Part shown: piece after piece, positions 51,547 through 60,082 of the stretch
How the letters are laid out: each line of letters opens with the position of its first letter
Numbering within the stretch: position 1 is the first letter of the stretch
From: TMP-24 sp041397305
Lineage (GTDB): Bacteria > Pseudomonadota > Alphaproteobacteria > Rhodobacterales > Rhodobacteraceae
DNA: 64,000 nucleotides
Assembly (NCBI GenBank): GCA_041397305.1
Contig: JAWKWX010000002.1
Location: 310,001 to 374,000 of the forward strand
Direction of reading: 5' to 3'
The notes under the pieces: generated by a model
Database searches by the model: none
What the model was told of the DNA's origin: nothing
Seen by the model: the letters and a program-made list of their open reading frames with translations, nothing else
Program-made: the position numbers and the translations under genes

Positions 51547-52397
51547 GCGAGGACCCGGTCGAGGATATCGGCGGCGCGCGCGGCCTCTTCCACCAGAACC
51601 GGCCAGTCCGGCACGTCATTGTCCCATTCGATCAGCGTGGGCTTCGGCCCGCCGGTGCGGATCGTCTCAGTATAGAGCTTCCATACCGGATCGACCACTT
51701 CGCGCCCGTGGCTGTCGATCAGAAGGGGCGCGCCCGTCTCATCCTCATCCTCGTCATGGCCGCCGAGGTGGATCTCGCCGACCAGATGATGCGGGAAGCG
51801 GGCAATATAGTCGTAGGCGTCGGTCTTGCGGTTGGTGCAGCTCACATGGACATTGTTCACATCGAGGAGGAGCCCGCAGCCGGTCCGGCGCGCGACCTCG
51901 GTCAGGAACTCGATCTCGCCCATGTTGGTCTCGGTGAACGCGACATAGACGGAGGGGTTTTCCAGAAGCATCCGGCGCCCGACCACATCCTGCACCTCGT
52001 CGATATGGGAAGCGACGCGGGTGAGGGTTTCCTCGGTATAGGGCAGCGGCAAGAGGTCGTTCAGGAAGTCCATGTCATGGGTCGACCAGGCGAGATGTTC
52101 GGAAAAGCTCGCCGGTTCCAGCCAGCCGCAGAGATGCCTCAACCGGGCGAGGTGGTCGCGGTCAAGCCGCCCTTCGCCGCCGATCGACAGGCCGACACCA
52201 TGGACCGACATCGGGAAGCGCTCGGCCAGATGGCGCAGCTGGGCAAGGGGGCGGCCGCCTTCGCCCATGTAATTCTCGGCATGGACCTCAAGCCAGCGGA
52301 CGGCACCGGTATCGGACAGGATTTCGGAAAAATGCTGGGGCTTGTAACCGATGCCCGGACGGGCAGGCAGATGGGAACGGTCGCTGGCGTCAAGCAT
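51543..52397 (-). CDS. DUF692 multinuclear non-heme iron oxidative enzyme (MNIO, BufB-like)
   Basis: A 284-residue TIM-barrel protein of the MbnB/MNIO (DUF692) family. Candidate iron ligands are in VHGVGLSIGG, SFSEHLAW, LLENPSVY, LLLDVNNVHV and GEIHLGGH, in the order seen in MNIO enzymes. These enzymes use two or three iron atoms and O2 to rearrange cysteines of peptides; in bufferin biosynthesis they make thiooxazole rings. It follows the precursor gene after a strong intercistronic hairpin and overlaps its partner gene by 4 bases. Confidence 0.93.
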   Translation of the reverse strand: MLDASDRSHLPARPGIGYKPQHFSEILSDTGAVRWLEVHAENYMGEGGRPLAQLRHLAERFPMSVHGVGLSIGGEGRLDRDHLARLRHLCGWLEPASFSEHLAWSTHDMDFLNDLLPLPYTEETLTRVASHIDEVQDVVGRRMLLENPSVYVAFTETNMGEIEFLTEVARRTGCGLLLDVNNVHVSCTNRKTDAYDYIARFPHHLVGEIHLGGHDEDEDETGAPLLIDSHGREVVDPVWKLYTETIRTGGPKPTLIEWDNDVPDWPVLVEEAARAADILDRVLA

Positions 52398-52427
52398 TTC
52401 CGGAAACTCCGTGAGGTCTGGAGGAGC

Positions 52428-52455
52428 GGCCTCCCCGGCGGCCGCCGGGGAAGCC
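52428..52455 (-). terminator. Strong hairpin between the bufferin precursor and the MNIO gene
   Basis: TCCCCGGC (52432-52439) and GCCGGGGA (52444-52451) with a GGCC loop form a perfect 8-bp stem, extended by GGC/GCC on the outside. It lies 12 bases after the precursor stop and about 31 bases before the MNIO start codon. Such a structure would let much transcript end after the precursor or protect its 3' end, giving excess precursor over modifying enzyme. Confidence 0.65.
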
Positions 52456-52466
52456 GACGGGACGGA

Positions 52467-52763
52467 TCAGCCCTGCGGCAGATCGCGGTCCAGCGCCTCG
52501 AGCGCGCCCATGCGACCGTCGGGCAGTTCCATCGTGGCGCAGGTGCCCGCCGGGACGAGCTTCCAGGAGTTGCCCTGGTAGTCGACTTTCGACGTGCCCG
52601 CGCAGGTGGTGCCGGGGCCTGCCGCACAGTCGTTCTGACCGGCAAGCGCCACGCCGAAGCACTTTTCCTTGGCTTCGTCCGCCGAGGCGGTCGTGGCGAA
52701 ATGGGCAGAAAGCGCGGCAGCGAGCGATCCGGCGACGGCAAGCGTCTTGATGGTGTTGGACAT
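52467..52763 (-). CDS. DUF2282 bufferin-type precursor peptide (BufA-like)
   Basis: A 98-residue exported protein from the ATG at 52763, which has GGGA about 8 bases upstream; an ATG two codons earlier (52769) touches that site. Residues 1-28 form a signal peptide (TLAVAGSLAAALSAHFATTASA). The mature core has exactly four cysteines, at about residues 35, 46, 54 and 75, in KCFGVALAG, QNDCAAGPG, TTCAGTSKVD and PAGTCATME, the pattern of the DUF2282 bufferin precursors. A 23-residue acidic tail follows the last Cys. In described bufferins the two central Cys become thiooxazoles and the outer pair form a disulfide, giving a periplasmic copper-binding peptide. Confidence 0.9.
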   Translation of the reverse strand: MSNTIKTLAVAGSLAAALSAHFATTASADEAKEKCFGVALAGQNDCAAGPGTTCAGTSKVDYQGNSWKLVPAGTCATMELPDGRMGALEALDRDLPQG

Positions 52764-52910
52764 GGTCATTCCCTACAATGTGCGTTTCACTGTCGTTTGC
52801 TTCGACGAGGAAAGCCTAGATGGTCAGCGCCGGTCCGATCCACTCACGAACCCGTGGAACACGCGTGCGTGAGCGAAGTTTATCGCGAAGCGGGCGAGCG
52901 CACAAAAGAA

Positions 52911-52944
52911 AAGGCGCACCGCCTGCTTGAAAGGAGTGCGCCTT
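52911..52944 (-). terminator. Rho-independent terminator of thrS
   Basis: AAGGCGCAC (52911-52919) and GTGCGCCTT (52936-52944) form a 9-bp stem; on the minus strand the stem is followed by TTCTTTTGTG. It lies just downstream of the thrS stop and separates thrS from the bufferin promoter. Confidence 0.8.
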
Positions 52945-52964
52945 CTGTAAGTGTTTTCAGCGTG

Positions 52965-54920
52965 TTACGAGGATGCCAAATCCGGAGGCGTGGCTTCCGC
53001 CGTCAACGTCGAAAGTGCCGCATCCAGCGCAAGCGTTTCAGTCCGGGTCTCGCCCAGGCGGCGGATTGAAACAGTCCGCTCCTCGACCTCCTTCATGCCG
53101 ATGGCCAATATTACAGGCACTTTGCCGACCGAATGCTCGCGGACCTTGTAGTTGATCTTCTCGTTGCGCGTATCGGCCTCGGCGCGCAGGCCCCTAGCCT
53201 TCAGCGCATTCACGACTTCATGCACGTAAGAATCGGCGTCCGAGACGATCGAGGCGACGACCACCTGCCGCGGCGCAAGCCAGAAGGGCAGCTTGCCCGC
53301 ATAGTTCTCGATCAGGATGCCGATGAACCGCTCGAACGAGCCGAGGATCGCGCGGTGCAGCATGTAGGGCCGATGCTTGGCGCCGTCCTCGCCCACATAT
53401 TCCGCACCAAGCCGGTCGGGCAGGTTCGGGTCGACCTGGAAGGTGCCGCACTGCCATTCGCGGCCGATCGCGTCGGTCAGCTTGAAATCGAGCTTCGGGC
53501 CGTAGAAGGCGCCATCGCCGGGATTGATCTCGTACGGCAGACCCAGCTTTTCGATCGCGCCGGTCAGCGCGCCCTCGACCTTGTCCCAGGTTTCGTCCGA
53601 GCCGATGCGCACCTCGGGACGGGTGGACAGCTTGATGTCGAACTTCTCGAAGCCGAGGTCGCGGTAGACCGACGAGAGAAGCGCGATGAAGCTCGCGCAT
53701 TCGGCCTCGATCTGGTCCTCGGTGCAGAAGATATGGGCGTCGTCCTGCGTGAAGCCGCGCACCCGCATCAGGCCGTGCATGGAGCCTGAGGATTCGTAGC
53801 GGTGGCAGGAACCGAATTCGGCGAGCCTGAGCGGCAGGTCGCGGTAGCTTTTCAGGCCCTGGTTATAGACCTGCACATGGCAGGGGCAGTTCATCGGCTT
53901 AAGCGCGTTGATTCGTTTTTCCTTGGCGCCTTCCTCGTCCACCTCGACGATGAACATGTTCTCGCGATAGGCTTCCCAATGGCCTGACTTTTCCCACAGC
54001 ACCCGGTCCACGACCTGAGGAGTCTTGATCTCGCGATAGTCGGCGCCACGCAGGCGGCGGCCCATGTAATCCATCAGCGTGCGATAGATCGTCCAGCCGT
54101 TCGGATGCCAGAAGACCATGCCAGGCGCTTCTTCCTGCAAGTGGAACAGCTCCATCTCGCGACCAAGCTTGCGGTGATCGCGCTTGGCGGCTTCCTCCAG
54201 CATCGTGAGATGGGCTTTCAGGTCGTCGCGGTTCTTGAAGGCGACGCCATAGATGCGCTGAAGCTGCTTGTTGCGGTGATCGCCGCGCCAGTAGGCGCCC
54301 GCGACCGACATCAGCTTGAAGGCGTCGGCCGGGAGTTGCCCCGTATGCTGCAAGTGCGGGCCGCGGCAGAGATCCTGCCAGTTCCCGTGCCAGTACATGC
54401 GGATCGGCTGGCCATCGTCGGGGATCGCCTCGACCAGTTCGACCTTGAAGGGTTCGTTTTTCGATTTGTAATAGGCGATCGCGTCCGCGCGGGACCAGAC
54501 TTCGGTGCGGACCGGGTCGCGGGCGTTGATGATCGCCTTCATCGCGCGCTCGATGGCGCCAAGGTCTTCGGGCGTGAACGGTTCCTCGCGGTCGAAATCG
54601 TAATACCAGCCGTTCTCGACCACCGGCCCGATGGTGACCTTGACCTCGGGCCAAAGTTCCTGAACCGCGCGGGCCATCACATGGGCAAGGTCGTGACGGA
54701 TGAGTTCAAGCGCCGGGGCGTCGTCCTTCATCGTATGTATGGCGATGGTCGCATCGTGATGGATCGGCCATTGCAGGTCGAAATGCTTGCCATCGACGGT
54801 CGCGGAAATCGCGGCCTTGCCGAGCGACGGCGCGATGGATGCCGCGACCTCTGCAGGCGTGACGCCAGCCGCGAAATCGCGCTTGTTGCCATCGGGAAAT
54901 GTCAGGGAAATCTGGCTCAT
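52965..54920 (-). CDS. thrS: Threonine-tRNA ligase
   Basis: A 651-residue class II synthetase. The TGS domain is at the N terminus (SQISLTFPDGNKRD), then the editing domain with HDLAHVMARAVQ (the HxxxH zinc/editing motif), the catalytic domain with MNCPCHVQVY and the class II motifs FRYESSGSM-like and GAFYGPKLDF, and the anticodon-binding domain at the C terminus (APRQVVVASIVSD). The ATG at 54920 has GAGGAGG a few bases before it. Essential enzyme charging tRNA-Thr. Confidence 0.97.
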   Translation of the reverse strand: MSQISLTFPDGNKRDFAAGVTPAEVAASIAPSLGKAAISATVDGKHFDLQWPIHHDATIAIHTMKDDAPALELIRHDLAHVMARAVQELWPEVKVTIGPVVENGWYYDFDREEPFTPEDLGAIERAMKAIINARDPVRTEVWSRADAIAYYKSKNEPFKVELVEAIPDDGQPIRMYWHGNWQDLCRGPHLQHTGQLPADAFKLMSVAGAYWRGDHRNKQLQRIYGVAFKNRDDLKAHLTMLEEAAKRDHRKLGREMELFHLQEEAPGMVFWHPNGWTIYRTLMDYMGRRLRGADYREIKTPQVVDRVLWEKSGHWEAYRENMFIVEVDEEGAKEKRINALKPMNCPCHVQVYNQGLKSYRDLPLRLAEFGSCHRYESSGSMHGLMRVRGFTQDDAHIFCTEDQIEAECASFIALLSSVYRDLGFEKFDIKLSTRPEVRIGSDETWDKVEGALTGAIEKLGLPYEINPGDGAFYGPKLDFKLTDAIGREWQCGTFQVDPNLPDRLGAEYVGEDGAKHRPYMLHRAILGSFERFIGILIENYAGKLPFWLAPRQVVVASIVSDADSYVHEVVNALKARGLRAEADTRNEKINYKVREHSVGKVPVILAIGMKEVEERTVSIRRLGETRTETLALDAALSTLTAEATPPDLASS

Positions 54921-55015
54921 GGCCTGCCTCCTCGTCGGTTTGGCGCCTACGGGTGCGCCCGGTTGCGGGTATGTCGAGGCTTCTTTGCGGGTTTGGACGC
55001 CCTTGTCAATCGCCG

Positions 55016-55068
55016 GGGGTTCCACCCCCGGGACCTCGGGGATATTTGTACCCCCGTGAAGAGGAGGA
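55016..55068. repeat. Dispersed intergenic element between thrS and a hydrolase
   Basis: CGGGGGTTCC/ACCCCCGGG-type pairing is followed by CTCGGGGATATTTGTACCCCCGTGAAGAGG. The ATATTT core and the GAAGAGG ending match the other copies. Here it lies between divergent genes and so would contribute to both 5' regions, including the ribosome site of the gene at 55074. Confidence 0.55.
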
Positions 55069-55073
55069 TCGGG

Positions 55074-55835
55074 ATGAGCGACTATCTGGACACGGCGGAC
55101 GGACGGCGGATCGCTTATGACCGGACCGAGGGCGCGGGACCGGGGGTCGTGTTCCTCGGCGGCTTCGTGTCGGACAAGGAAGGCACGAAGGCCGTGGCGC
55201 TGGAAGACTGGGCCAGGCGGCGTGGCCGGGCCTACCTGCGGTTCGACTATTCAGGACATGGGTCTTCGTCGGGGGCGTTCACCGATGGCTCCATTGGCGA
55301 CTGGTTTCGGGACGCGCGGGCGGCGCTGACGGGGTTGACCGAGGGGCCGCAAGTGCTGGTCGGATCGTCCATGGGCGGCTGGATTTCTCTGCTGCTGGCC
55401 CGGGACTGTCCTGAGAAGGTCGCGGGCCTTGTCACCGTCGCGGCCGCCCCGGATTTCACCGAAGACATGATGTGGGCGGATTTTTCCGAAGCGCAGCGGG
55501 GGGAGGTGATGGAACGGGGGCGGCTGGTATTGCCCTCGGACTATGCCGAGGAAGGCTATGTCATCACGCGGCGGCTGATCGAGGACGGGCGTGACCATCT
55601 GGTGCTGCGCCGACCGCTCGACCTGCCGTTTCCGGTGCGGTTCCTGCAAGGGACGGCCGACCTCGACGTGCCGATGGCGGTCGCGTTGCGGCTGTTGGAT
55701 CACGTGACCGGACCGGATATCAGGCTGACGCTCGTGAAGGGGGCCGACCACCGCTTTTCCAGCCCGGACTGCCTGAGGCTTGTCGAACGATCGGTCGAGA
55801 AGGTCCTGCAGCGCGTGGAACAGGCCGGTGCATAG
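55074..55835 (+). CDS. Alpha/beta hydrolase (ABHD10/palmitoyl-esterase-like)
   Basis: A 253-residue hydrolase. The nucleophile elbow is VGSSMGGWISLLLA (Ser about residue 97), the acid lies in the TADLDVP segment and the base His in KGADHRFSS. A 'VFLGGFVSDKEGTKA' start region replaces the usual HG motif of many lipases. AGAGGAGG is 6 bases before the ATG. It ends inside the start of the next hydrolase gene, so the two are coupled. Confidence 0.88.
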   Translation: MSDYLDTADGRRIAYDRTEGAGPGVVFLGGFVSDKEGTKAVALEDWARRRGRAYLRFDYSGHGSSSGAFTDGSIGDWFRDARAALTGLTEGPQVLVGSSMGGWISLLLARDCPEKVAGLVTVAAAPDFTEDMMWADFSEAQRGEVMERGRLVLPSDYAEEGYVITRRLIEDGRDHLVLRRPLDLPFPVRFLQGTADLDVPMAVALRLLDHVTGPDIRLTLVKGADHRFSSPDCLRLVERSVEKVLQRVEQAGA

Positions 55836-56808
55836 GTTCGCAGTGGCTGCCGCGTTCCTGTTCGGAACGCTTGCCTTTCTCCTCGCAGTGCTCCTGACCT
55901 TCGGGCCGCGCGAGGCGCTGGATCTGGAGCCGCGGTTCGACGAGGCGACCCTGCCCGCCGATCTCGACAGCTATCTGGCCAGGAGCGAGGCTGAAGTCGG
56001 TGGCATCCTGCCCGGCGCGGAAAAGCGCATCGTCTGGTCGGGGGCGCCGGGGGCCGAGACCGATATTGCGGTCGTCTATCTGCACGGCTTCTCCGCGACG
56101 GCAGAGGAAATTCGACCTGTGCCCGATCTGGTCGCCAAGGCGCTCGGCGCCAATCTTTATTATGCGCGGCTCTCGGGCCACGGGCTCGGGCCGGAGCGGT
56201 TTGCAGGCCCACGCGCGCAGGACTGGATCGACGATACGGCCGAGGCGCTGGCTATCGGGCGGCGGATCGGCAGGCGCGTGGTGGTGATCGCGACCTCGAC
56301 CGGCGGCACGCTGGCGGCGGAAGCGGCGTTGCGGCCCGCGATGATGCAGGATGTGGCCGGGATCGCATTCATTTCACCGAATTTCGGCATTCAGGCGCGG
56401 GCGTCGGTGATCCTGACCTGGCCGGGCGCGCGCTGGTGGGCGCCGCTGATCGCGGGTCGCGAGCGGTGTTTCGAACCGGTGAACGAACGGCATGCGCGGT
56501 TCTGGACGACCTGCTATCCGACCGTCGCGCTTCTGCCGATGGCGGCGCTTGCCGAACATGCCGGGGCGGCGGACTATGCGAGCGTGACGACGCCAGCACT
56601 CATTCTTTTTGCCGAGGCTGATCAGGTCGTATCGCCCGGGGCCACCAAGGCGGTCGCGGCGCGCTGGGGGGCGAAGGCGACGGTTCTGCCGCAAGTCGTG
56701 AAGGCGAGTGACGATCCCTATTCCCATGTCATAGCGGGCGATGCGCTCAGCCCGTCGATGACGCGGCCCGTCGCCGACGCGATCATTGCCTGGGCGAAGG
56801 GGCTCTGA
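55828..56808 (+). CDS. Membrane-anchored alpha/beta hydrolase
   Basis: A 326-residue protein starting with GTG at 55828, inside the last codons of the preceding gene. Residues 6-27 (VAAAFLFGTLAFLLAVLLTF) are a single membrane anchor; the hydrolase domain follows with VVYLHGFSATAEE, the nucleophile in IATSTGGTLAAE and the base His near YSHVIAGD. Probably an exported or membrane-tethered esterase; substrate unknown. Works in the same transcript as the hydrolase at 55074. Confidence 0.82.
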   Translation: MHRFAVAAAFLFGTLAFLLAVLLTFGPREALDLEPRFDEATLPADLDSYLARSEAEVGGILPGAEKRIVWSGAPGAETDIAVVYLHGFSATAEEIRPVPDLVAKALGANLYYARLSGHGLGPERFAGPRAQDWIDDTAEALAIGRRIGRRVVVIATSTGGTLAAEAALRPAMMQDVAGIAFISPNFGIQARASVILTWPGARWWAPLIAGRERCFEPVNERHARFWTTCYPTVALLPMAALAEHAGAADYASVTTPALILFAEADQVVSPGATKAVAARWGAKATVLPQVVKASDDPYSHVIAGDALSPSMTRPVADAIIAWAKGL

Positions 56809-58077
56809 TCAGACGGCGCGGATTTTCGCACGCCGGACCTTCGGCGTGCTGGAATTGCGATCGATGAAATCAAGAACCAGCGGGCGGATATTGGTGCGCC
56901 AGCTCCTGCCCGCGAAGATGCCATAGTGCCCGGCCTCGGGCTCCAGATGGCTGGCCTTCTTGTCGTCGGGCAGACCGGTCAGCAGGTCGAGCGCGGCAAG
57001 ACACTGGCCGGGGGCGGAGATATCGTCATTCTCGCCCTCGACGACCTTGACCGCCACCTGGGTGATCTTGCCGATATCGACAGGCTTGCCCGCGACGGTG
57101 AAGCTGTTCGTCGCGATTTCGCGCCGTTTGAAGATGCGCTCGACCGTCGAAAGGTAGAATTCCGCCGTCATGTCCATGACCGACAGGTATTCGTCATAGA
57201 ATCGGTTGTGCTTGTCGCGCTCGCTGGCCTCGCCGCGCGCGGCCCGGACGATCTGGTCCTGGAAGGCCTTGGTATGGGTCGGCAGGTTCATGGAGATGAA
57301 GGAGGCCAGTTGCAGCAGGCCCGGATAGACCTTGCGGCCCGCACCCGCATATTTGAAGCCGACCTGCTGGATCGCCAGATGTTCAAGCTGGCCCATGGTC
57401 AGGCGGCGGCCGAAATCGGTGACCTCGGTCGGTGCCGCATCGGGGTCGATCGGGCCGCCGATCAGCGTCAGCGTACGGGGCTGGGCGGCAGGATCTTCCC
57501 CGGCCAGATACGCGGTCGCGGCAAGGGTCAGCGGCGCGGGCTGGCAGACGGCCACCACATTGATGTCGGGGCCGAGATGGCGCATGAAATCGACGAGGTA
57601 GAGCGTGTAATCCTCTATGTCGAACTTGCCTTCGCTCACCGGAATGTCGCGGGCATTCTTCCAGTCGGTCACATAGACCTCGCAGTCAGGCAGGAGCGAG
57701 GCGACGGTCGAGCGCAGCAGCGTCGCGTAATGGCCCGACATCGGCGCCACAAGAAGGATGCGGCGCGCGCGGGCGGGGCGACCGACAGCGCGGAAATGGA
57801 TGAGGTCGCCGAAGGGGCGGGAGACGAGCGTGTCGACCTCGACGATATGGTCGCGGCCATCCTCGCCCACCATGGTGCGGATGCCCCAGTCGGGCTTGAT
57901 CACCATGCGGGCAAAACTGCGTTCCGTGATTCGGCCCCAGGCCGACATGACCTTGAACATCGGGTGCGGCACCAGACCCCAGACCGGGTAGGAGGCCATG
58001 GCACGGGCCGAGGCGCCCAACCATTCATTGGTGTTGCGGACGCTTTCCATCCAGTCGTAGGTCGCCATGTCCTTCAT
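56809..58077 (-). CDS. phaZ: Intracellular polyhydroxybutyrate depolymerase
   Basis: A 422-residue protein with the intracellular PHB depolymerase pattern: VTDWKNARDIPVSEGKF, VVAVCQPAPLTLAATAYLAG (a lipase-like box with Cys, as in the family) and PHEGHYGIFAGRSWRTNI-like ending. The ATG at 58077 is favoured with AGGG 7 bases upstream; 58068 is the alternative. It degrades PHB granules to hydroxybutyrate and is divergent from phaC with a PhaR box between them. Confidence 0.9.
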   Translation of the reverse strand: MKDMATYDWMESVRNTNEWLGASARAMASYPVWGLVPHPMFKVMSAWGRITERSFARMVIKPDWGIRTMVGEDGRDHIVEVDTLVSRPFGDLIHFRAVGRPARARRILLVAPMSGHYATLLRSTVASLLPDCEVYVTDWKNARDIPVSEGKFDIEDYTLYLVDFMRHLGPDINVVAVCQPAPLTLAATAYLAGEDPAAQPRTLTLIGGPIDPDAAPTEVTDFGRRLTMGQLEHLAIQQVGFKYAGAGRKVYPGLLQLASFISMNLPTHTKAFQDQIVRAARGEASERDKHNRFYDEYLSVMDMTAEFYLSTVERIFKRREIATNSFTVAGKPVDIGKITQVAVKVVEGENDDISAPGQCLAALDLLTGLPDDKKASHLEPEAGHYGIFAGRSWRTNIRPLVLDFIDRNSSTPKVRRAKIRAV

Positions 58078-58135
58078 CACACACCCTTTGCCCTTCGCCA
58101 ATCCAAGCTTCCCCCAAAGCCCGGGCAGCGTTATG

Positions 58136-58146
58136 CTGCAGTGCAG
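58136..58146. promoter_or_regulatory. PhaR-type operator in the phaZ/phaC gap
   Basis: CTGCAGTGCAG, of the form CTGC-N3-GCAG reported for PhaR in Rhodobacter/Paracoccus relatives. It lies 24 bases upstream of the phaC start and within the divergent phaZ leader, so one repressor could control both genes. The same 11 bp (in one or the other orientation) stands twice before phaP. Confidence 0.72.
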
Positions 58147-58169
58147 GAGAGTAGGGGGGATTTGTTACC

Positions 58170-59963
58170 ATGACAACAAAAGTTGCGAACTCTCCGGTTG
58201 ATCTTGAGAAATTGAACGCCAATGTGGCGCGGATTGAAACGCTGTCGCAGCGGCTGATTGCTGCAATTGCACAAAAGCGCGCGCCCAATCCGGCGCTGGA
58301 GGCGCCGGGGATCGAGCTTTACGCCAAGGCGGCGGGCGCCTGGTGGGCAGAGGCGCTGCAGAACCCGGCGAAAGTGATGGAGCAGCAGGTCAGTTACTGG
58401 GGGCAGGCCTTGCAGCATTATGTCGAGGCGCAGAAGGCGCTGGCGGCAGGCGAGCTGAAGGCGCCCGAGGATCCGACGCCGAACGACCGGCGCTTTTCCA
58501 ACCCGCTGTGGAAGACCCATCCCTATTTCAACTTCATCAAGCAGCAGTATCTGCGCAATGCCGCGGCGATGCAGGAGGCGATCGGCAGTCTTGACGGGCT
58601 CGACGCGCGCGACAAGGCGCGGGTCGAATATTTCTCCAAGCAGATCCTCGATCTGATGGCGCCCACCAATTTCCTCGCAACCAACCCCGACGCGCTGGAA
58701 AAGGCTGTGGCAACGGACGGCGAGAGCCTGGTGCAGGGGCTGGAAAACCTCGTGCGCGATATCGAGGCGAACCATGGCGATCTCGTGGTGACGCTGGCCG
58801 ACCGCGAGGCGTTCAGGGTCGGCGGCAACATCGCCACGACGCCGGGCAAGGTCGTCTATCGCAACCGGCTGATCGAGCTGATCCAGTACGAGCCGACGAC
58901 CGAGAAGGTCAGGGAAATCCCGATCGTGATCTTCCCGCCCTGGATCAACAAATTCTACATCATGGATCTGAAGCCGCAGAATTCGCTGATCAAATGGATC
59001 GTCGATCAGGGCTTCACGCTGTTTGTCGTAAGCTGGAAGAACCCGGATGCGTCCTATGCCGACGTGGGCATGGATGATTATGTCGAGGACGGGTTCCTTG
59101 CCGCGATCCGCGAGGCAAAGGCCATCACCGGCGAGGAAAAGGTCAATGCGATCGGCTATTGCATCGCGGGCACCACGCTTTCCCTCACGCTCGCGCTGAT
59201 GAAGAAGCGCGGCGACAAGTCGGTGAATTCGGCGACCTTCTTCACCACGCTCACCGACTTTTCCGATCCGGGCGAGGTGGGTGTCTTCCTGGACGATGAT
59301 TTCGTCGACGGGATCGAGGCGGAATGCCAGCGCGCGGGTTATCTCGACAAATATTTCATGTCGCGCACCTTTTCCTTCCTGCGGGCGAATGACCTGATCT
59401 ACGGACCCGCGATCAAGAGCTACATGATGGGCGAGGCGCCGCCGGCCTTTGATCTTCTCTACTGGAACGGCGATGGTACCAACCTGCCCGCGAAGATGGC
59501 AATCGAATATCTGCGCGGCCTTTGCCAGTCCGACGGGCTGGCGCAGGGCACGTTCAAGATCTGCGGCGAGAAAGTCTCGCTCAAGGATGTGAAGGTGCCG
59601 CTTTGCGCCATCGCCTGCGAGACCGATCATATCGCGCCCTGGAAATCCTCCTTCGCGGGGGTGCGGCAGATGGGGGCGAAGGACAAGACCTTCATCCTGG
59701 CCGAAAGTGGCCACATCGCCGGAATCATCAGCCCGCCCGGCAAGGACAAGTACGGTCATTACACCAGTGATGGCCCGATGGAGACGGCGGGCGACTGGAA
59801 AGCCGGGGCCGAGAAACACCGGGGCAGCTGGTGGCCGCGCTGGGGCGCGTGGCTGGAGGAACGGTCGGGCAAGAAGATCGCCGCCCGCACGCCGGGGGAC
59901 GCCAGGCACCCTGCACTGGCCGCCGCGCCGGGCATTTATGTCACGGAAGTGCCAAACGCCTGA
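58170..59963 (+). CDS. phaC: Class I poly(3-hydroxyalkanoate) synthase
   Basis: A 597-residue PHA polymerase that links hydroxybutyryl-CoA units into PHB. The lipase-like box is GYCIAGTTLSL with the catalytic Cys331; other family segments are IVIFPPWINKFYIMDLKPQN, RANDLIYGPAIKSYMMGE and AESGHIAGIISPPGK with the catalytic His. The ATG at 58170 follows GTAGGGGGGA. Divergent from phaZ; phaP follows after a gap with two PhaR boxes. Confidence 0.96.
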   Translation: MTTKVANSPVDLEKLNANVARIETLSQRLIAAIAQKRAPNPALEAPGIELYAKAAGAWWAEALQNPAKVMEQQVSYWGQALQHYVEAQKALAAGELKAPEDPTPNDRRFSNPLWKTHPYFNFIKQQYLRNAAAMQEAIGSLDGLDARDKARVEYFSKQILDLMAPTNFLATNPDALEKAVATDGESLVQGLENLVRDIEANHGDLVVTLADREAFRVGGNIATTPGKVVYRNRLIELIQYEPTTEKVREIPIVIFPPWINKFYIMDLKPQNSLIKWIVDQGFTLFVVSWKNPDASYADVGMDDYVEDGFLAAIREAKAITGEEKVNAIGYCIAGTTLSLTLALMKKRGDKSVNSATFFTTLTDFSDPGEVGVFLDDDFVDGIEAECQRAGYLDKYFMSRTFSFLRANDLIYGPAIKSYMMGEAPPAFDLLYWNGDGTNLPAKMAIEYLRGLCQSDGLAQGTFKICGEKVSLKDVKVPLCAIACETDHIAPWKSSFAGVRQMGAKDKTFILAESGHIAGIISPPGKDKYGHYTSDGPMETAGDWKAGAEKHRGSWWPRWGAWLEERSGKKIAARTPGDARHPALAAAPGIYVTEVPNA

Positions 59964-59986
59964 TACAGCCTGCGGATAAAATTTTT

Positions 59987-60025
59987 CTGCAGTGCAGCAA
60001 TTCCTCTTGTAATGCTGCACTGCAG
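59987..60025. promoter_or_regulatory. Two PhaR-type operators upstream of phaP
   Basis: CTGCAGTGCAG (59987-59997) and its reverse complement CTGCACTGCAG (60015-60025) are 28 bp apart, about 2.7 helical turns, so both lie on the same DNA face. They stand 58 to 96 bases before the phaP start. The arrangement fits repression of the phasin gene until PHB granules sequester PhaR. Confidence 0.75.
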
Positions 60026-60082
60026 AATGTATATGGGTTGCAGATGCGAAACGGGCGCGGCCCGCTTATCAGGAGAATTGAA

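Noticed and set aside
52905..52950. Attenuator upstream of the bufferin precursor
   Set aside because: The hairpin is directly after thrS with a T-run in the same direction, so it is better explained as the thrS terminator.
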